From NCBI RefSeq assembly GCF_051014685.1, contig NW_027478523.1, positions 372,001-436,000 on the forward strand: a stretch of DNA of 64,000 nucleotides. Direction: 5' to 3'. This DNA comes from Ptiloglossa arizonensis (Eukaryota; Arthropoda; Insecta; Hymenoptera; Colletidae). The position numbers were made by a program, and so were the translations under genes. Under the pieces are notes generated by a model. The model did not search any database, was not told the DNA's origin, and saw only the letters and a list, made by a program, of their open reading frames with translations. Below are positions 38,221-52,057 of this stretch, piece by piece; the stretch's first letter is position 1, and each line of letters opens with the position of its first letter.

Positions 38221-39795
38221 ATCGGCCTAGGGGAAAACTACACCTACCGTTGTAATCGGGCGAGTTTCTACTTTCAGATGCAACAGAAATTTTGCGGATT
38301 GGTCAATCCGTTCGCTCGATATGGCAGTTTGGAGGTAAGAAACGCTCGAGAAACTCAAAATTTTCGCAGTTCTGGTGCTCGAAACGAATAACTAGAACAG
38401 CCTAGGGGAAAAGTGCGCATACCGTTGTAATCGGGCGAGTTTCTACTTTCAGATGCAACAGAAATTTTGCGGATTGATCAATCCGTGCGCGAGATATGGC
38501 AGTTTGGAGATAAGAAACGCTTGAGAAACTCAAAATTTTCGCAGTTCTGATGCTCGAAACGAATGACTAGAACGGCCTAGGGGAGAAGTACGAATACCGT
38601 TGTAATCGGGCGAGTTTCTACTTTCAGATGCAACAGAAATCATGCGGATTGGTCAATCCGTTCGCGAGATATGGCAGTTTGTAGGTAAGAAACGCTTGAG
38701 AAACTCAAAATTTTCGCAGTTCTGATGCTCGAAACGAATAACTGGAACTGCCTAGGGGAAAACTACACATACCGTTGTAATCGGGCGAGTTTCTACTTTC
38801 AGATGGAACAGAAATTTTGCGGATTGGTCAATTCGTTCGCGAGATGTGGCAGTTTGGAGGTAAGAAACGCTTGAGAAACTCAAAATTTTCGCAGTTCTGA
38901 TGCTCGAAACGAATAACTAGAACGGCATAGGGGAAAAGTACGCATACCGATGTAATCGGGCGAGTTTCTACTTTCAGATGCAACAGAAATTTTGCGGATT
39001 GGTCGATCCGTTCGGGAGATAGGGCAGTTTGGAAGTAAGAAACACCTGAGAAACTCAAAATTTTCGCAGTTCTGATGCTCGAAATGAATTACTGGAACGG
39101 CCTAGGGGAAAACTACACATACCGTTGTAATCGGGCGAGTTTCTACTTTCAGATGCAACAGAAATTTTGCGGATTGGTCAATCCGTTCGCTCGATATGGC
39201 AGTTTGGAGGTAAGAAACGCTCGAGAAACTCAAAGTTTTCGCAGTTCTGATGCTCGAAACGAAGAACTAGAACCGCCTAGGGGAAAAGTGCGCATACCGT
39301 TGTAATCGGGCGAGTTTCTACTTTCAGATGCAACAGAAATATTGCGGATTGATCAATCCGTTCGCGAGATATGGCAGTTTGGATATAAGAAACGCTTGAG
39401 AAACTCAAAATTTTCGCAGTTCTGATGCTCGAAACGAATGACTAGAACGGCCTAGGGTAGAAGTACGCATACCGTTGTAATCGGGCGAGTTTCTACTTTC
39501 AGATGCAACAGAAATTTTGCGGATTGGTCTATCCGTTCGCGAGATGTGGCAGTTTGGAGGTAAGAAACGCTTGAGAAACTCAAAATTTTCGCAGTTCCGA
39601 TGCTCAAAACGAATAACTAGAACGGCCTAGGGGAAAACTACACATACCGTTGTTATCGGGCGAGTTTCTACTTTCAGATGCAACAGAAATTTTGCGGATT
39701 GGTCGATCCGTTCGCGAGATGTGGCAGTTTGGAAGTAAGAAACGCTTGAGAAACTCAAAATTTTCGCAGTTCTGATGCTCAAAACGAATAACTAG
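38221..39795. repeat. 9-monomer tandem duplication, copy 1 (1,575 bp)
   Basis: The block runs from one actagatcgg marker to the next (38221 to 39796), a distance of exactly nine monomers. Internal markers match 1,575 bp downstream: atccgtgcgcgag (38483/40058), catgcgg (38641/40216), ggcatagggg, gggagataggg, aacacctgag, atgaattact (39084/40659), aaatattgcgg (39338/40913) and cctagggtag. One difference is gcagttccga near 39594, which reads gcagttctga in copy 2. Confidence 0.88.
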
Positions 39796-41370
39796 ATCGG
39801 CCTAGGGGAAAACTACACCTACCGTTGTAATCGGGCGAGTTTCTACTTTCAGATGCAACAGAAATTTTGCGGATTGGTCAATCCGTTCGCTCGATATGGC
39901 AGTTTGGAGGTAAGAAACGCTCGAGAAACTCAAAATTTTCGCAGTTCTGGTGCTCGAAACGAATAACTAGAACAGCCTAGGGGAAAAGTGCGCATACCGT
40001 TGTAATCGGGCGAGTTTCTACTTTCAGATGCAACAGAAATTTTGCGGATTGATCAATCCGTGCGCGAGATATGGCAGTTTGGAGATAAGAAACGCTTGAG
40101 AAACTCAAAATTTTCGCAGTTCTGATGCTCGAAACGAATGACTAGAACGGCCTAGGGGAGAAGTACGAATACCGTTGTAATCGGGCGAGTTTCTACTTTC
40201 AGATGCAACAGAAATCATGCGGATTGGTCAATCCGTTCGCGAGATATGGCAGTTTGTAGGTAAGAAACGCTTGAGAAACTCAAAATTTTCGCAGTTCTGA
40301 TGCTCGAAACGAATAACTGGAACTGCCTAGGGGAAAACTACACATACCGTTGTAATCGGGCGAGTTTCTACTTTCAGATGGAACAGAAATTTTGCGGATT
40401 GGTCAATTCGTTCGCGAGATGTGGCAGTTTGGAGGTAAGAAACGCTTGAGAAACTCAAAATTTTCGCAGTTCTGATGCTCGAAACGAATAACTAGAACGG
40501 CATAGGGGAAAAGTACGCATACCGATGTAATCGGGCGAGTTTCTACTTTCAGATGCAACAGAAATTTTGCGGATTGGTCGATCCGTTCGGGAGATAGGGC
40601 AGTTTGGAAGTAAGAAACACCTGAGAAACTCAAAATTTTCGCAGTTCTGATGCTCGAAATGAATTACTGGAACGGCCTAGGGGAAAACTACACATACCGT
40701 TGTAATCGGGCGAGTTTCTACTTTCAGATGCAACAGAAATTTTGCGGATTGGTCAATCCGTTCGCTCGATATGGCAGTTTGGAGGTAAGAAACGCTCGAG
40801 AAACTCAAAGTTTTCGCAGTTCTGATGCTCGAAACGAAGAACTAGAACCGCCTAGGGGAAAAGTGCGCATACCGTTGTAATCGGGCGAGTTTCTACTTTC
40901 AGATGCAACAGAAATATTGCGGATTGATCAATCCGTTCGCGAGATATGGCAGTTTGGATATAAGAAACGCTTGAGAAACTCAAAATTTTCGCAGTTCTGA
41001 TGCTCGAAACGAATGACTAGAACGGCCTAGGGTAGAAGTACGCATACCGTTGTAATCGGGCGAGTTTCTACTTTCAGATGCAACAGAAATTTTGCGGATT
41101 GGTCTATCCGTTCGCGAGATGTGGCAGTTTGGAGGTAAGAAACGCTTGAGAAACTCAAAATTTTCGCAGTTCTGATGCTCAAAACGAATAACTAGAACGG
41201 CCTAGGGGAAAACTACACATACCGTTGTTATCGGGCGAGTTTCTACTTTCAGATGCAACAGAAATTTTGCGGATTGGTCGATCCGTTCGCGAGATGTGGC
41301 AGTTTGGAAGTAAGAAACGCTTGAGAAACTCAAAATTTTCGCAGTTCTGATGCTCAAAACGAATAACTAG
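39796..41370. repeat. 9-monomer tandem duplication, copy 2
   Basis: This is the second 1,575-bp copy. It ends where copy 1's actagatcgg is replaced by actagaacgg near 41366 and a private ccctggtaaccggg stretch begins near 41398. A third relative of the unit begins at 48021, 8,225 bp further on. It shares the gtgcgcgag, catgcgg, ggcatagggg, gggagataggg, aaatattgcgg and ccctggtaac variants, so this copy also forms the left part of the following superunit. Confidence 0.88.
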
Positions 41371-43304
41371 AACGGCCTAGGGGAAAACTACACCTACCCT
41401 GGTAACCGGGCGAGTTTCTACTTTCAGATGCAACAGAAATTTTGCGGATTGGTCAATCCGTTCGCTCGATATGGCAGTTTGGAGGTAAGAAACGCTCGAG
41501 AAACTCAAAATTTTCGCAGTTCTGATGCTCGAAACGAATAACTAGAACAGCCTAGGGGAAAAGTGCGCATACCGTTGTAATCGGGCGAGTTTCTACTTTC
41601 AGATGCAACAGAAATTTTGCGGATTGGTCAATCCGTTCGCGAGATATGGCAGTTTGGATGTAAGAAACGCTTGAGAAACTCAAAATTTTCGCAGTTCTGA
41701 TGCTCGAAACGAATGACTAGAACGGCCTAGGGGAGAAGTACGCATACCGTTGTAATCGGGCGAGTTTCTACTTTCAGATGCAACAGAAATTTTGCGGATT
41801 GGTCTATCCGTTCGCGAGATGTGGCAGTTTGGAGGTAAGAAACGCTTGAGAAACTCAAAATTTTCGCAGTTCTGATGCTCAAAACGATTAACTAGAACGG
41901 CCTAGGGGAAAACTACACCTACCGTTGTAACCGGGCGAGTTTCTACTTTCAGATGCAACAGAAATTTTGCGGATTGGTCAATCCGTTCGCTCGATATGGC
42001 AGTTTGGAGGTAAGAAACGCTCGAGAAACTCAACATTTTCGCAGTTCTGATGCTCGAAACGAATAACTAGAACAGCCTAGGGGAAAAGTGCGCATACCGT
42101 TGTAATCGGGCGAGTTTCTACTTTCAGATGCAACAGAAATTTTGCGGATTGGTCTATCCGTTCGCGAGATGTGGCAGTTTGGAGGTAAGAAACGCTTGAG
42201 AAACTCAAAATTTTCGCAGTTCTGATGCTCAAAACGATTAACTAGAACGGCCTAGGGGAAGACTACACATACCGTTGTTATCGGGCGAGTTTCTACTTTC
42301 AGATGCAACAGAAATTTTGCGGATTGGTCGATCCGTTCGCGAGATGTGGCAGTTTGGAAGTAAGAAACGCTTGAGAAACTCAAAATTTTCGCAGTTCTGA
42401 TGCTCAAAACGAATAACTAGAACGGCCTAGGGGAAAACTACACCTACCGTTGTAATCGGGCGAGTTTCTACTTTCAGCTGCAACAGAAATTTTGCGGATT
42501 GGTCAATCCGTTCGCTCGATATGGCAGTTTGGAGGTAAGAAACGCTCGAGAAACTCAAAATTTTCGCAGTTCTGATGCTCGAAACGAATAACTAGAACAG
42601 CCTAGGGGAAAAGTGCGCATACCGTTGTAATCGGGCGAGTTTCTACTTTCAGATGCAACAGAAATTTTGCGGATTGGTCGATCCGTTCGCGAGATGTGGC
42701 AGTTTGGAAGTAAGAAACGCTTGAGAAACTCAAAATTTTCGCAGTTCTGATGCTCAAAACGAATAACTAGAACGGCCTAGGGGAAAACTACACCTACCGT
42801 TGTAATCGGGCGAGTTTCTACTTTCAGCTGCAACAGAAATTTTGCGGATTGGTCAATCCGTTCGCTCGATATGGCAGTTTGGAGGTAAGAAACGCTCGAG
42901 AAACTCAAAATTTTCGCAGTTCTGATGCTCGAAACGAATGACTAGAACGGCCTAGGGGAGAAGTACGAATACCGTTGTAATCGGGCGAGTTTCTACTTTC
43001 AGATGCAACAGAAATCATGCGGATTGGTCAATCCGTTCGCGAGATATGGCAGTTTGTAGGTAAGAAACGCTTGAGAAACTCAAAATTTTCGCAGTTCTGA
43101 TGCTCGAAACGAATAACTGGAACTGCCTGGGGGAAAACTACACATACCGTTGTAATCGGGCGAGTTTCTACTTTCAGATGGAACAGAAATTTTGCGGATT
43201 GGTCAATTCGTTCGCGAGATGTGGCAGTTTGGAGGTAAGAAACGCTTGAGAAACTCAAAATTTTCGCAGTTCTGATGCTCGAAACGAATAACTAGAACGG
43301 CCTA

Positions 43305-43307
43305 GGG
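43305..43307. other. 1-bp deletion in the g run, copied at 52055
   Basis: The run reads cctagggaaaagtacg with three g. The same change appears 8,750 bp (50 monomers) downstream at 52055-52057, so the two are copies of one event carried by the superunit duplication. Confidence 0.94.
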
Positions 43308-44588
43308 AAAAGTACGCATACCGATGTAATCGGGCGAGTTTCTACTTTCAGATGCAACAGAAATTTTGCGGATTGGTCGATCCGTTCGGGAGATATGGCA
43401 GTTTGGAAGTAAGAAACACTTGAGAAACTCAAAATTTTCGCAGTTCTGATGCTCGAAATGAATTACTGGAACGGCCTAGGGGAAAACTACACATACCGTT
43501 GTAATCGGGCGAGTTTCTACTTTTAGATGCAACAGAAATTTTGCGGATTGGTCAATCCGTTCGCGAGATGTGGCAGTTTGGAGGTAAGAAACGCTTGAGA
43601 AACTCAAAATTTTCGCAGTTCTGATGCTCAAAACGAATAACTAGAACGGCCTATGGGAAAACTACACATACCGTTGTTATCGGGCGAGTTTCTACTTTCA
43701 GATGCAACAGAAATTTTGCGGATTGGTCGATCCGTTCGCGAGATGTGGCAGTTTGGAAGTAAGAAACGCTTGAGAAACTCAAAATTTTCGCAGTTCTGAT
43801 GCTCAAAACGAATAACTAGAACGGCCTAGGGGAAAACTACACATACCGTTGTTATCGGGCGAGTTTCTACTTTCAGATGCAACAGAAATTTTGCGGATTG
43901 GTCGATCCGTTCGCGAGATGTGGCAGTTTGGAAGTAAGAAACGCTTGAGAAACTCAAAATTTTCGCAGTTCTGATGCTCAAAACGAATAACTAGAACGGC
44001 CTAGGGGAAAACTACACCTACCGTTGTAATCGGGCGAGTTTCTACTTTCAGATGCAACAGAAATTTTGCGGATTGGTCAATCCGTTCGCTCGATATGGCA
44101 GTTTGGAGGTAAGAAACGCTCGAGAAACTCAAAATTTTCGCAGTTCTGATGCTCGAAACGAATAACTAGAACCGCCTAGGGGAAAAGTGCGCACACCGTT
44201 GTAATCGGGCGAGTTTCTACTTTCAGATGCAACAGAAATTTTGCGGATCGGTCAATCCGTTCGCGAGAAATGGCAGTTTGGATGTAAGGAACGCTTGAGA
44301 AACTCAAAATCTTCGCAGTTCTGATGCTCGAAACGAATAACTGGAACGGCCTAGGGGAAAACTACACATACCGTTGTAATCGGGCGAGTTTCTACTTTCA
44401 GCTGCAACAGAAATTTTGCGGATTGGTCAATCCGTTCGCGAGATGTGTCAGTTTGGAGGTAAGAAACGCTTGAGAAACTCAAAATTTTCGCAGTTCTGAT
44501 GCTCAAAACGAATAACTAGAACGGCCTAGGGGAAAACTACACCTACCGTTGTAACCGGGCGAGTTTCTACTTTCAGATGCAACAGAAA

Positions 44589-44593
44589 TTTTT
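44589..44593. other. 1-bp insertion in the t run, copied at 53339
   Basis: The run reads aaatttttgcgg with five t instead of four. It recurs 8,750 bp downstream at 53339-53343. It restores the phase lost at 43305, and the pair is inherited together in both superunit copies. Confidence 0.94.
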
Positions 44594-47500
44594 GCGGATT
44601 GGTCAATCCGTTCGCTCGATGTGGCAGTTTGGAGGTAAGAAACGCTCGAGAAACTCAAAATTTTCGCAGTTCTGATGCTCGAAACGAATAACTAGAACAG
44701 CCTAGGGGAAAAGTGCGCATACCATTGTAATCGGGCGAGTTTCTACTTTCAGATGCAACAGAAATTTTGCGGATCGGTCAATCCGTTCGCGAGAAATGGC
44801 AGTTTGGATGTAAGAAACGCTTGAGAAACTCAAAATCTTCGCAGTTCTGATGCTCGAAACGAATAACTGGAACGGCCTAGGGGAAAACAACACATACCGT
44901 TGTAATCGGGCGAGTTTCTACTTTCAGATGCAACAGAAATTTTGCGGATTGGTCAATCCGTTCGCGAGATGTGTCAGTTTGGAGGTAAGAAACGCTTGAG
45001 AAACTCAAAATTTTCGCAGTTCTGATGCTCAAAACGAATAACTAGAACGGCCTAGGGGAAAACTACACCTACCGTTGTAACCGGGCGAGTTTCTACTTTC
45101 AGATGCAACAGAAATTTTGCGGATTGGTCAATCCGTTCGCTCGATGTGGCAGTTTGGAGGTAAGAAACGCTCGAGAAACTCAAAATTTTCGCAGTTCTGA
45201 TGCTCGAAACGAATAACTAGAACAGCCTAGGGGAAAAGTGCGCATACCATTGTAATCGGGCGAGTTTCTACTTTCAGATGCAACAGAAATTTTGCGGATT
45301 GGTCAATCCGTTCGCGAGATGTGGCAGTTTGGAGGTAAGAAACGCTTGAGAATCTTAAAATTTTCGCAGTTCTGATGCTCAAAACGAATAACTAGAACGG
45401 CCTAGGGGAAAGCTACACATACCGTTGTTATCGGGCGAGTTTCTACTTTCAGATGCAACAGAAATTTTGCGGATTGGTCGATCCGTTCGCGAGATGTGGC
45501 AGTTTGGAAGTAAGAAACGCTTGAGAAACTCAAAATTTTCGCAGATCTGATGCTCAAAACGAATAACTAGAACGGCCTAGGGGAAAACTACACCTACAGT
45601 TGTAATCGGGCGAGTTTCTACTTTCAGATGCAACAGAAATTTTGCGGATTGGTCAATCCGTTCGCTCGATGTGGCAGTTTGGAGGTAAGAAACGCTCGAG
45701 AAACTCAAAATTTTCGCAGTTCTGATGCTCGAAACGAATAACTAGAACAGCCTAGGGGAAAAGTGCGCATACCATTGTAATCGGGCGAGTTTCTACTTTC
45801 AGATGCAACAGAAATTTTGCGGATCGGTCAATCCGTTCGCGAGAAATGGCAGTTTGGATGTAAGAAACGCTTGAGAAACTCAAAATCTTCGCAGTTCTGA
45901 TGCTCGAAACGAATAACTGGAACGGCCTAGGGGAAAACAACACATACCGTTGTAATCGGGCGAGTTTCTACTTTCAGATGCAACAGAAATTTTGCGGATT
46001 GGTCAATCCGTTCGCGAGATATGGCAGTATGGAGGTAAGAAACGCTCGAGAAACTCAAAATTTTCGCAGTTCTGATGCTCGAAACGAATAACTAGAACCG
46101 CCTAGGGGAAAAGTGCGCATACCGTTGTTATCGGGCGAGTTTCTACTTTCAGATGCAACAGAAATTTTGCGGATCGGTCAATCCGTTCGCGAGAAATGGC
46201 AGTTTGGATGTAAGAAACGCTTGAGAAACTCAAAATCTTCGCAGTTCTGATGCTCGAAACGAATAACTGGAACGGCCTAGGGGAAAACTACACATACCGT
46301 TGTAATCGGGCGAGTTTCTACTTTCATATGCAACAGAAATTTTGCGGATTGGTCAATCCGTTCGCGAGATGTGGCAGTTTGGAGGTAAGAAACGCTTGAG
46401 AATCTTAAAATTTTCGCAGTTCTGATGCTCAAAACGAATAACTAGAACGGCCTAGGGGAAAGCTACACATACCGTTGTTATCGGGCGAGTTTCTACTTTC
46501 AGATGCAACAGAAATTTTGCGGATTGGTCGATCCGTTCGCGAGATGTGGCAGTTTGGAAGTAAGAAACGCTTGAGAAACTCAAAATTTTCGCAGATCTGA
46601 TGCTCAAAACGAATAACTAGAACGGCCTAGGGGAAAACTACACCTACAGTTGTAATCGGGCGAGTTTCTACTTTCAGATGCAACAGAAATTTTGCGGATT
46701 GGTCAATCCGTTCGCTCGATATGGCAGTTTGGAGGTAAGAAACGCTCGAGAAACTCAAAATTTTCGCAGTTCTGATGCTCGAAACGAATAACTAGAACCG
46801 CCTAGGGGAAAAGTGCGCATACCGTTGTAATCGGGCGAGTTTCTACTTTCAGATGCAACAGAAATTTTGCGGATTGATCAATCCGTTCGCGAGATATGGC
46901 AGTTTGGAGGTAAGAAACGCTTGAGAAACTCAAAATTTTCGCAGTTCTGATGCTCAAAACGAATAACTAGAACGGCTTAGGGGAAAACTACACCTACCGT
47001 TGTAATCGGGCGAGTTTCTACTTTCAGATGCAACAGAAATCATGCGGATTGGTCAATCCGTTCGCGAGATATGGCAGTTTGTAGGTAAGAAACGCTTGAG
47101 AAACTCAAAATTTTCGCAGTTCTGATGCTCGAAACGAATAACTGGAACGGCCTAGGGGAAAACTACACATACCGTTGTAATCGGCCGAGTTTCTACTTTC
47201 AGATGGAACAGAAATTTTGCGGATTGGTCAATTCGTTCGCGAGATGTGACAGTTTGGAGGTAAGAAACGCTTGAGAAACTCAAAATTTTCGCAGTTCTGA
47301 TGCTCGAAACGAATAACTAGAACGGCCTAGGGGAAAAGTACGCATACCGATGTAATCGGGCGAGTTTCTACTTTCAGATGCAACAGAAATTTTGCGGATT
47401 GGTCGATCCGTTCGGGAGATATGGCAGTTTGGAAGTAAGAAACACTTGAGAAACTCAAAATTTTCGCAGTTCTGATGCTCGAAATGAATTACTGGAACGG

Positions 47501-50500
47501 CCTAGGGGAAAACTACACATACCGTTGTAATCGGGCGAGTTTCTACTTTTAGATGCAACAGAAATTTTGCGGATTGGTCAATCCGTTCGCGAGATGTGGC
47601 AGTTTGGAGGTAAGAAACGCTTGAGAAACTCAAAATTTTCGCAGTTCTGATGCTCAAAACGAATAACTAGAACGGCCTATGGGAAAACTACACATACCGT
47701 TGTTATCGGGCGAGTTTCTACTTTCAGATGCAACAGAAATTTTGCGGATTGGTCGATCCGTTCGCGAGATGTGGCAGTTTGGAAGTAAGAAACGCTTGAG
47801 AAACTCAAAATTTTCGCAGTTCTGATGCTCAAAACGAATAACTAGAACGGCCTAGGGGAAAACTACACATACCGTTGTTATCGGGCGAGTTTCTACTTTC
47901 AGATGCAACAGAAATTTTGCGGATTGGTCGATCCGTTCGCGAGATGTGGCAGTTTGGAAGTAAGAAACGCTTGAGAAACTCAAAATTTTCGCAGTTCTGA
48001 TGCTCAAAACGAATAACTAGATCGGCCTAGGGGAAAACTACACCTACCGTTGTAATCGGGCGAGTTTCTACTTTCAGATGCAACAGAAATTTTGCGGATT
48101 GGTCAATCCGTTCGCTCGATATGGCAGTTTGGAGGTAAGAAACGCTCGAGAAACTCAAAATTTTCGCAGTTCTGGTGCTCGAAACGAATAACTAGAACAG
48201 CCTAGGGGAAAAGTGCGCATACCGTTGTAATCGGGCGAGTTTCTACTTTCAGATGCAACAGAAATTTTGCGGATTGATCAATCCGTGCGCGAGATATGGC
48301 AGTTTGGAGATAAGAAACGCTTGAGAAACTCAAAATTTTCGCAGTTCTGATGCTCGAAACGAATGACTAGAACGGCCTAGGGGAGAAGTACGAATACCGT
48401 TGTAATCGGGCGAGTTTCTACTTTCAGATGCAACAGAAATCATGCGGATTGGTCAATCCGTTCGCGAGATATGGCAGTTTGTAGGTAAGAAACGCTTGAG
48501 AAACTCAAAATTTTCGCAGTTCTGATGCTCGAAACGAATAACTGGAACTGCCTAGGGGAAAACTACACATACCGTTGTAATCGGGCGAGTTTCTACTTTC
48601 AGATGGAACAGAAATTTTGCGGATTGGTCAATTCGTTCGCGAGATGTGGCAGTTTGGAGGTAAGAAACGCTTGAGAAACTCAAAATTTTCGCAGTTCTGA
48701 TGCTCGAAACGAATAACTAGAACGGCATAGGGGAAAAGTACGCATACCGATGTAATCGGGCGAGTTTCTACTTTCAGATGCAACAGAAATTTTGCGGATT
48801 GGTCGATCCGTTCGGGAGATAGGGCAGTTTGGAAGTAAGAAACACCTGAGAAACTCAAAATTTTCGCAGTTCTGATGCTCGAAATGAATTACTGGAACGG
48901 CCTAGGGGAAAACTACACATACCGTTGTAATCGGGCGAGTTTCTACTTTCAGATGCAACAGAAATTTTGCGGATTGGTCAATCCGTTCGCTCGATATGGC
49001 AGTTTGGAGGTAAGAAACGCTCGAGAAACTCAAAGTTTTCGCAGTTCTGATGCTCGAAACGAAGAACTAGAACCGCCTAGGGGAAAAGTGCGCATACCGT
49101 TGTAATCGGGCGAGTTTCTACTTTCAGATGCAACAGAAATATTGCGGATTGATCAATCCGTTCGCGAGATATGGCAGTTTGGATATAAGAAACGCTTGAG
49201 AAACTCAAAATTTTCGCAGTTCTGATGCTCGAAACGAATGACTAGAACGGCCTAGGGTAGAAGTACGCATACCGTTGTAATCGGGCGAGTTTCTACTTTC
49301 AGATGCAACAGAAATTTTGCGGATTGGTCTATCCGTTCGCGAGATGTGGCAGTTTGGAGGTAAGAAACGCTTGAGAAACTCAAAATTTTCGCAGTTCTGA
49401 TGCTCAAAACGAATAACTAGAACGGCCTAGGGGAAAACTACACATACCGTTGTTATCGGGCGAGTTTCTACTTTCAGATGCAACAGAAATTTTGCGGATT
49501 GGTCGATCCGTTCGCGAGATGTGGCAGTTTGGAAGTAAGAAACGCTTGAGAAACTCAAAATTTTCGCAGTTCTGATGCTCAAAACGAATAACTAGAACGG
49601 CCTAGGGGAAAACTACACCTACCCTGGTAACCGGGCGAGTTTCTACTTTCAGACGCAACAGAAATTTTGCGGATTGGTCAATCCGTTCGCTCGATATGGC
49701 AGTTTGGAGGTAAGAAACGCTCGAGAAACTCAAAATTTTCGCAGTTCTGATGCTCGAAACGAATAACTAGAACAGCCTAGGGGAAAAGTGCGCATACCGT
49801 TGTAATCGGGCGAGTTTCTACTTTCAGATGCAACAGAAATTTTGCGGATTGGTCAATCCGTTCGCGAGATATGGCAGTTTGGATGTAAGAAACGCTTGAG
49901 AAACTCAAAATTTTCGCAGTTCTGATGCTCGAAACGAATGACTAGAACGGCCTAGGGGAGAAGTACGCATACCGTTGTAATCGGGCGAGTTTCTACTTTC
50001 AGATGCAACAGAAATTTTGCGGATTGGTCTATCCGTTCGCGAGATGTGGCAGTTTGGAGGTAAGAAACGCTTGAGAAACTCAAAATTTTCGCAGTTCTGA
50101 TGCTCAAAACGATTAACTAGAACGGCCTAGGGGAAAACTACACCTACCGTTGTAACCGGGCGAGTTTCTACTTTCAGATGCAACAGAAATTTTGCGGATT
50201 GGTCAATCCGTTCGCTCGATATGGCAGTTTGGAGGTAAGAAACGCTCGAGAAACTCAACATTTTCGCAGTTCTGATGCTCGAAACGAATAACTAGAACAG
50301 CCTAGGGGAAAAGTGCGCATACCGTTGTAATCGGGCGAGTTTCTACTTTCAGATGCAACAGAAATTTTGCGGATTGGTCAATCCTTTCGCGAGATATGGC
50401 AGTTTGGAGGTAAGAAACGCTTGAGAAACTCAAAATTTTCGCAGTTCTGATGCTCAAAACGAATAACTAGAACGGCTTAGGGGAAAACTACACCTACCGT

Positions 50501-52054
50501 TGTAATCGGGCGAGTTTCTGCTTTCAGATGGAATAGAAATTTTGCGGATTGGTCAATCCGTTCGCTCGATATGGCAGTTTGTAGGTAAGAAACGCTCGAG
50601 AAACTCAAAGTTTTCGCAGTTCTGATGCTCGAAACGAAGAACTAGAACCGCCTAGGGGAAAAGTGCGCATACCGTTGTAATCGGGCGAGTTTCTACTTTC
50701 AGATGCAACAGAAATTTTGCGGATTGATCAATCCGTTCGCGAGATATGGCAGTTTGGAGATAAGAAACGCTTGAGAAACTCAAAATTTTCGCAGTTCTGA
50801 TGCGCGAAACGAATGACTAGAACGGCCTAGGGGAGAAGTACGCATACCGTTGTAATCGGGCGAGTTTCTACTTTCAGATGCAACAGAAATTTTGCGGATT
50901 GGTCTATCCGTTCGCGAGATGTGGCAGTTTGGAGGTAAGAAACGCTTGAGAAACTCAAAATTTTCGCAGTTCTGATGCTCAAAACGATTAACTAGAACGG
51001 CCTAGGGGAAGACTACACATACCGTTGTTATCGGGCGAGTTTCTACTTTCAGATGCAACAGAAATTTTGCGGATTGGTCGATCCGTTCGCGAGATGTGGC
51101 AGTTTGGAAGTAAGAAACGCTTGAGAAACTCAAAATTTTCGCAGTTCTGATGCTCAAAACGAATAACTAGAACGGCCTAGGGGAAAACTACACCTACCGT
51201 TGTAATCGGGCGAGTTTCTACTTTCAGCTGCAACAGAAATTTTGCGGATTGGTCAATCCGTTCGCTCGATATGGCAGTTTGGAGGTAAGAAACGCTCGAG
51301 AAACTCAAAATTTTCGCAGTTCTGATGCTCGAAACGAATAACTAGAACAGCCTAGGGGAAAAGTGCGCATACCGTTGTAATCGGGCGAGTTTCTACTTTC
51401 AGATGCAACAGAAATTTTGCGGATTGGTCGATCCGTTCGCGAGATGTGGCAGTTTGGAAGTAAGAAACGCTTGAGAAACTCAAAATTTTCGCAGTTCTGA
51501 TGCTCAAAACGAATAACTAGAACGGCCTAGGGGAAAACTACACCTACCGTTGTAATCGGGCGAGTTTCTACTTTCAGCTGCAACAGAAATTTTGCGGATT
51601 GGTCAATCCGTTCGCTCGATATGGCAGTTTGGAGGTAAGAAACGCTCGAGAAACTCAAAATTTTCGCAGTTCTGATGCTCGAAACGAATGACTAGAACGG
51701 CCTAGGGGAGAAGTACGAATACCGTTGTAATCGGGCGAGTTTCTACTTTCAGATGCAACAGAAATCATGCGGATTGGTCAATCCGTTCGCGAGATATGGC
51801 AGTTTGTAGGTAAGAAACGCTTGAGAAACTCAAAATTTTCGCAGTTCTGATGCTCGAAACGAATAACTGGAACTGCCTGGGGGAAAACTACACATACCGT
51901 TGTAATCGGGCGAGTTTCTACTTTCAGATGGAACAGAAATTTTGCGGATTGGTCAATTCGTTCGCGAGATGTGGCAGTTTGGAGGTAAGAAACGCTTGAG
52001 AAACTCAAAATTTTCGCAGTTCTGATGCTCGAAACGAATAACTAGAACGGCCTA

Positions 52055-52057
52055 GGG
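52055..52057. other. 1-bp deletion, second copy of the 43305 event
   Basis: This is the same three-g run in the same monomer subtype, located exactly 50 monomers after 43305. It dates the deletion to before the superunit duplication. Confidence 0.94.

Larger units (their letters stand above)
39796..48020. repeat. 47-monomer superunit, copy 1 (8,225 bp)
   Basis: The interval between the actagatcgg markers at 39796 and 48021 is exactly 47 monomers, and its content is repeated in 48021-56070. Offsets to the second copy are 47 monomers (40403/48628, and 42031/50256 with caacattttc), then 50 monomers (42131/50881, 43028/51778, 44702/53452), then 47 (46401/54626 with aatcttaaaa), then 46 (47541/55591). 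Both copies share a 1-base deletion and a 1-base insertion. Inside is a 6-monomer repetition of 1,050 bp (44702/45752, and 45351/46401). Confidence 0.88.
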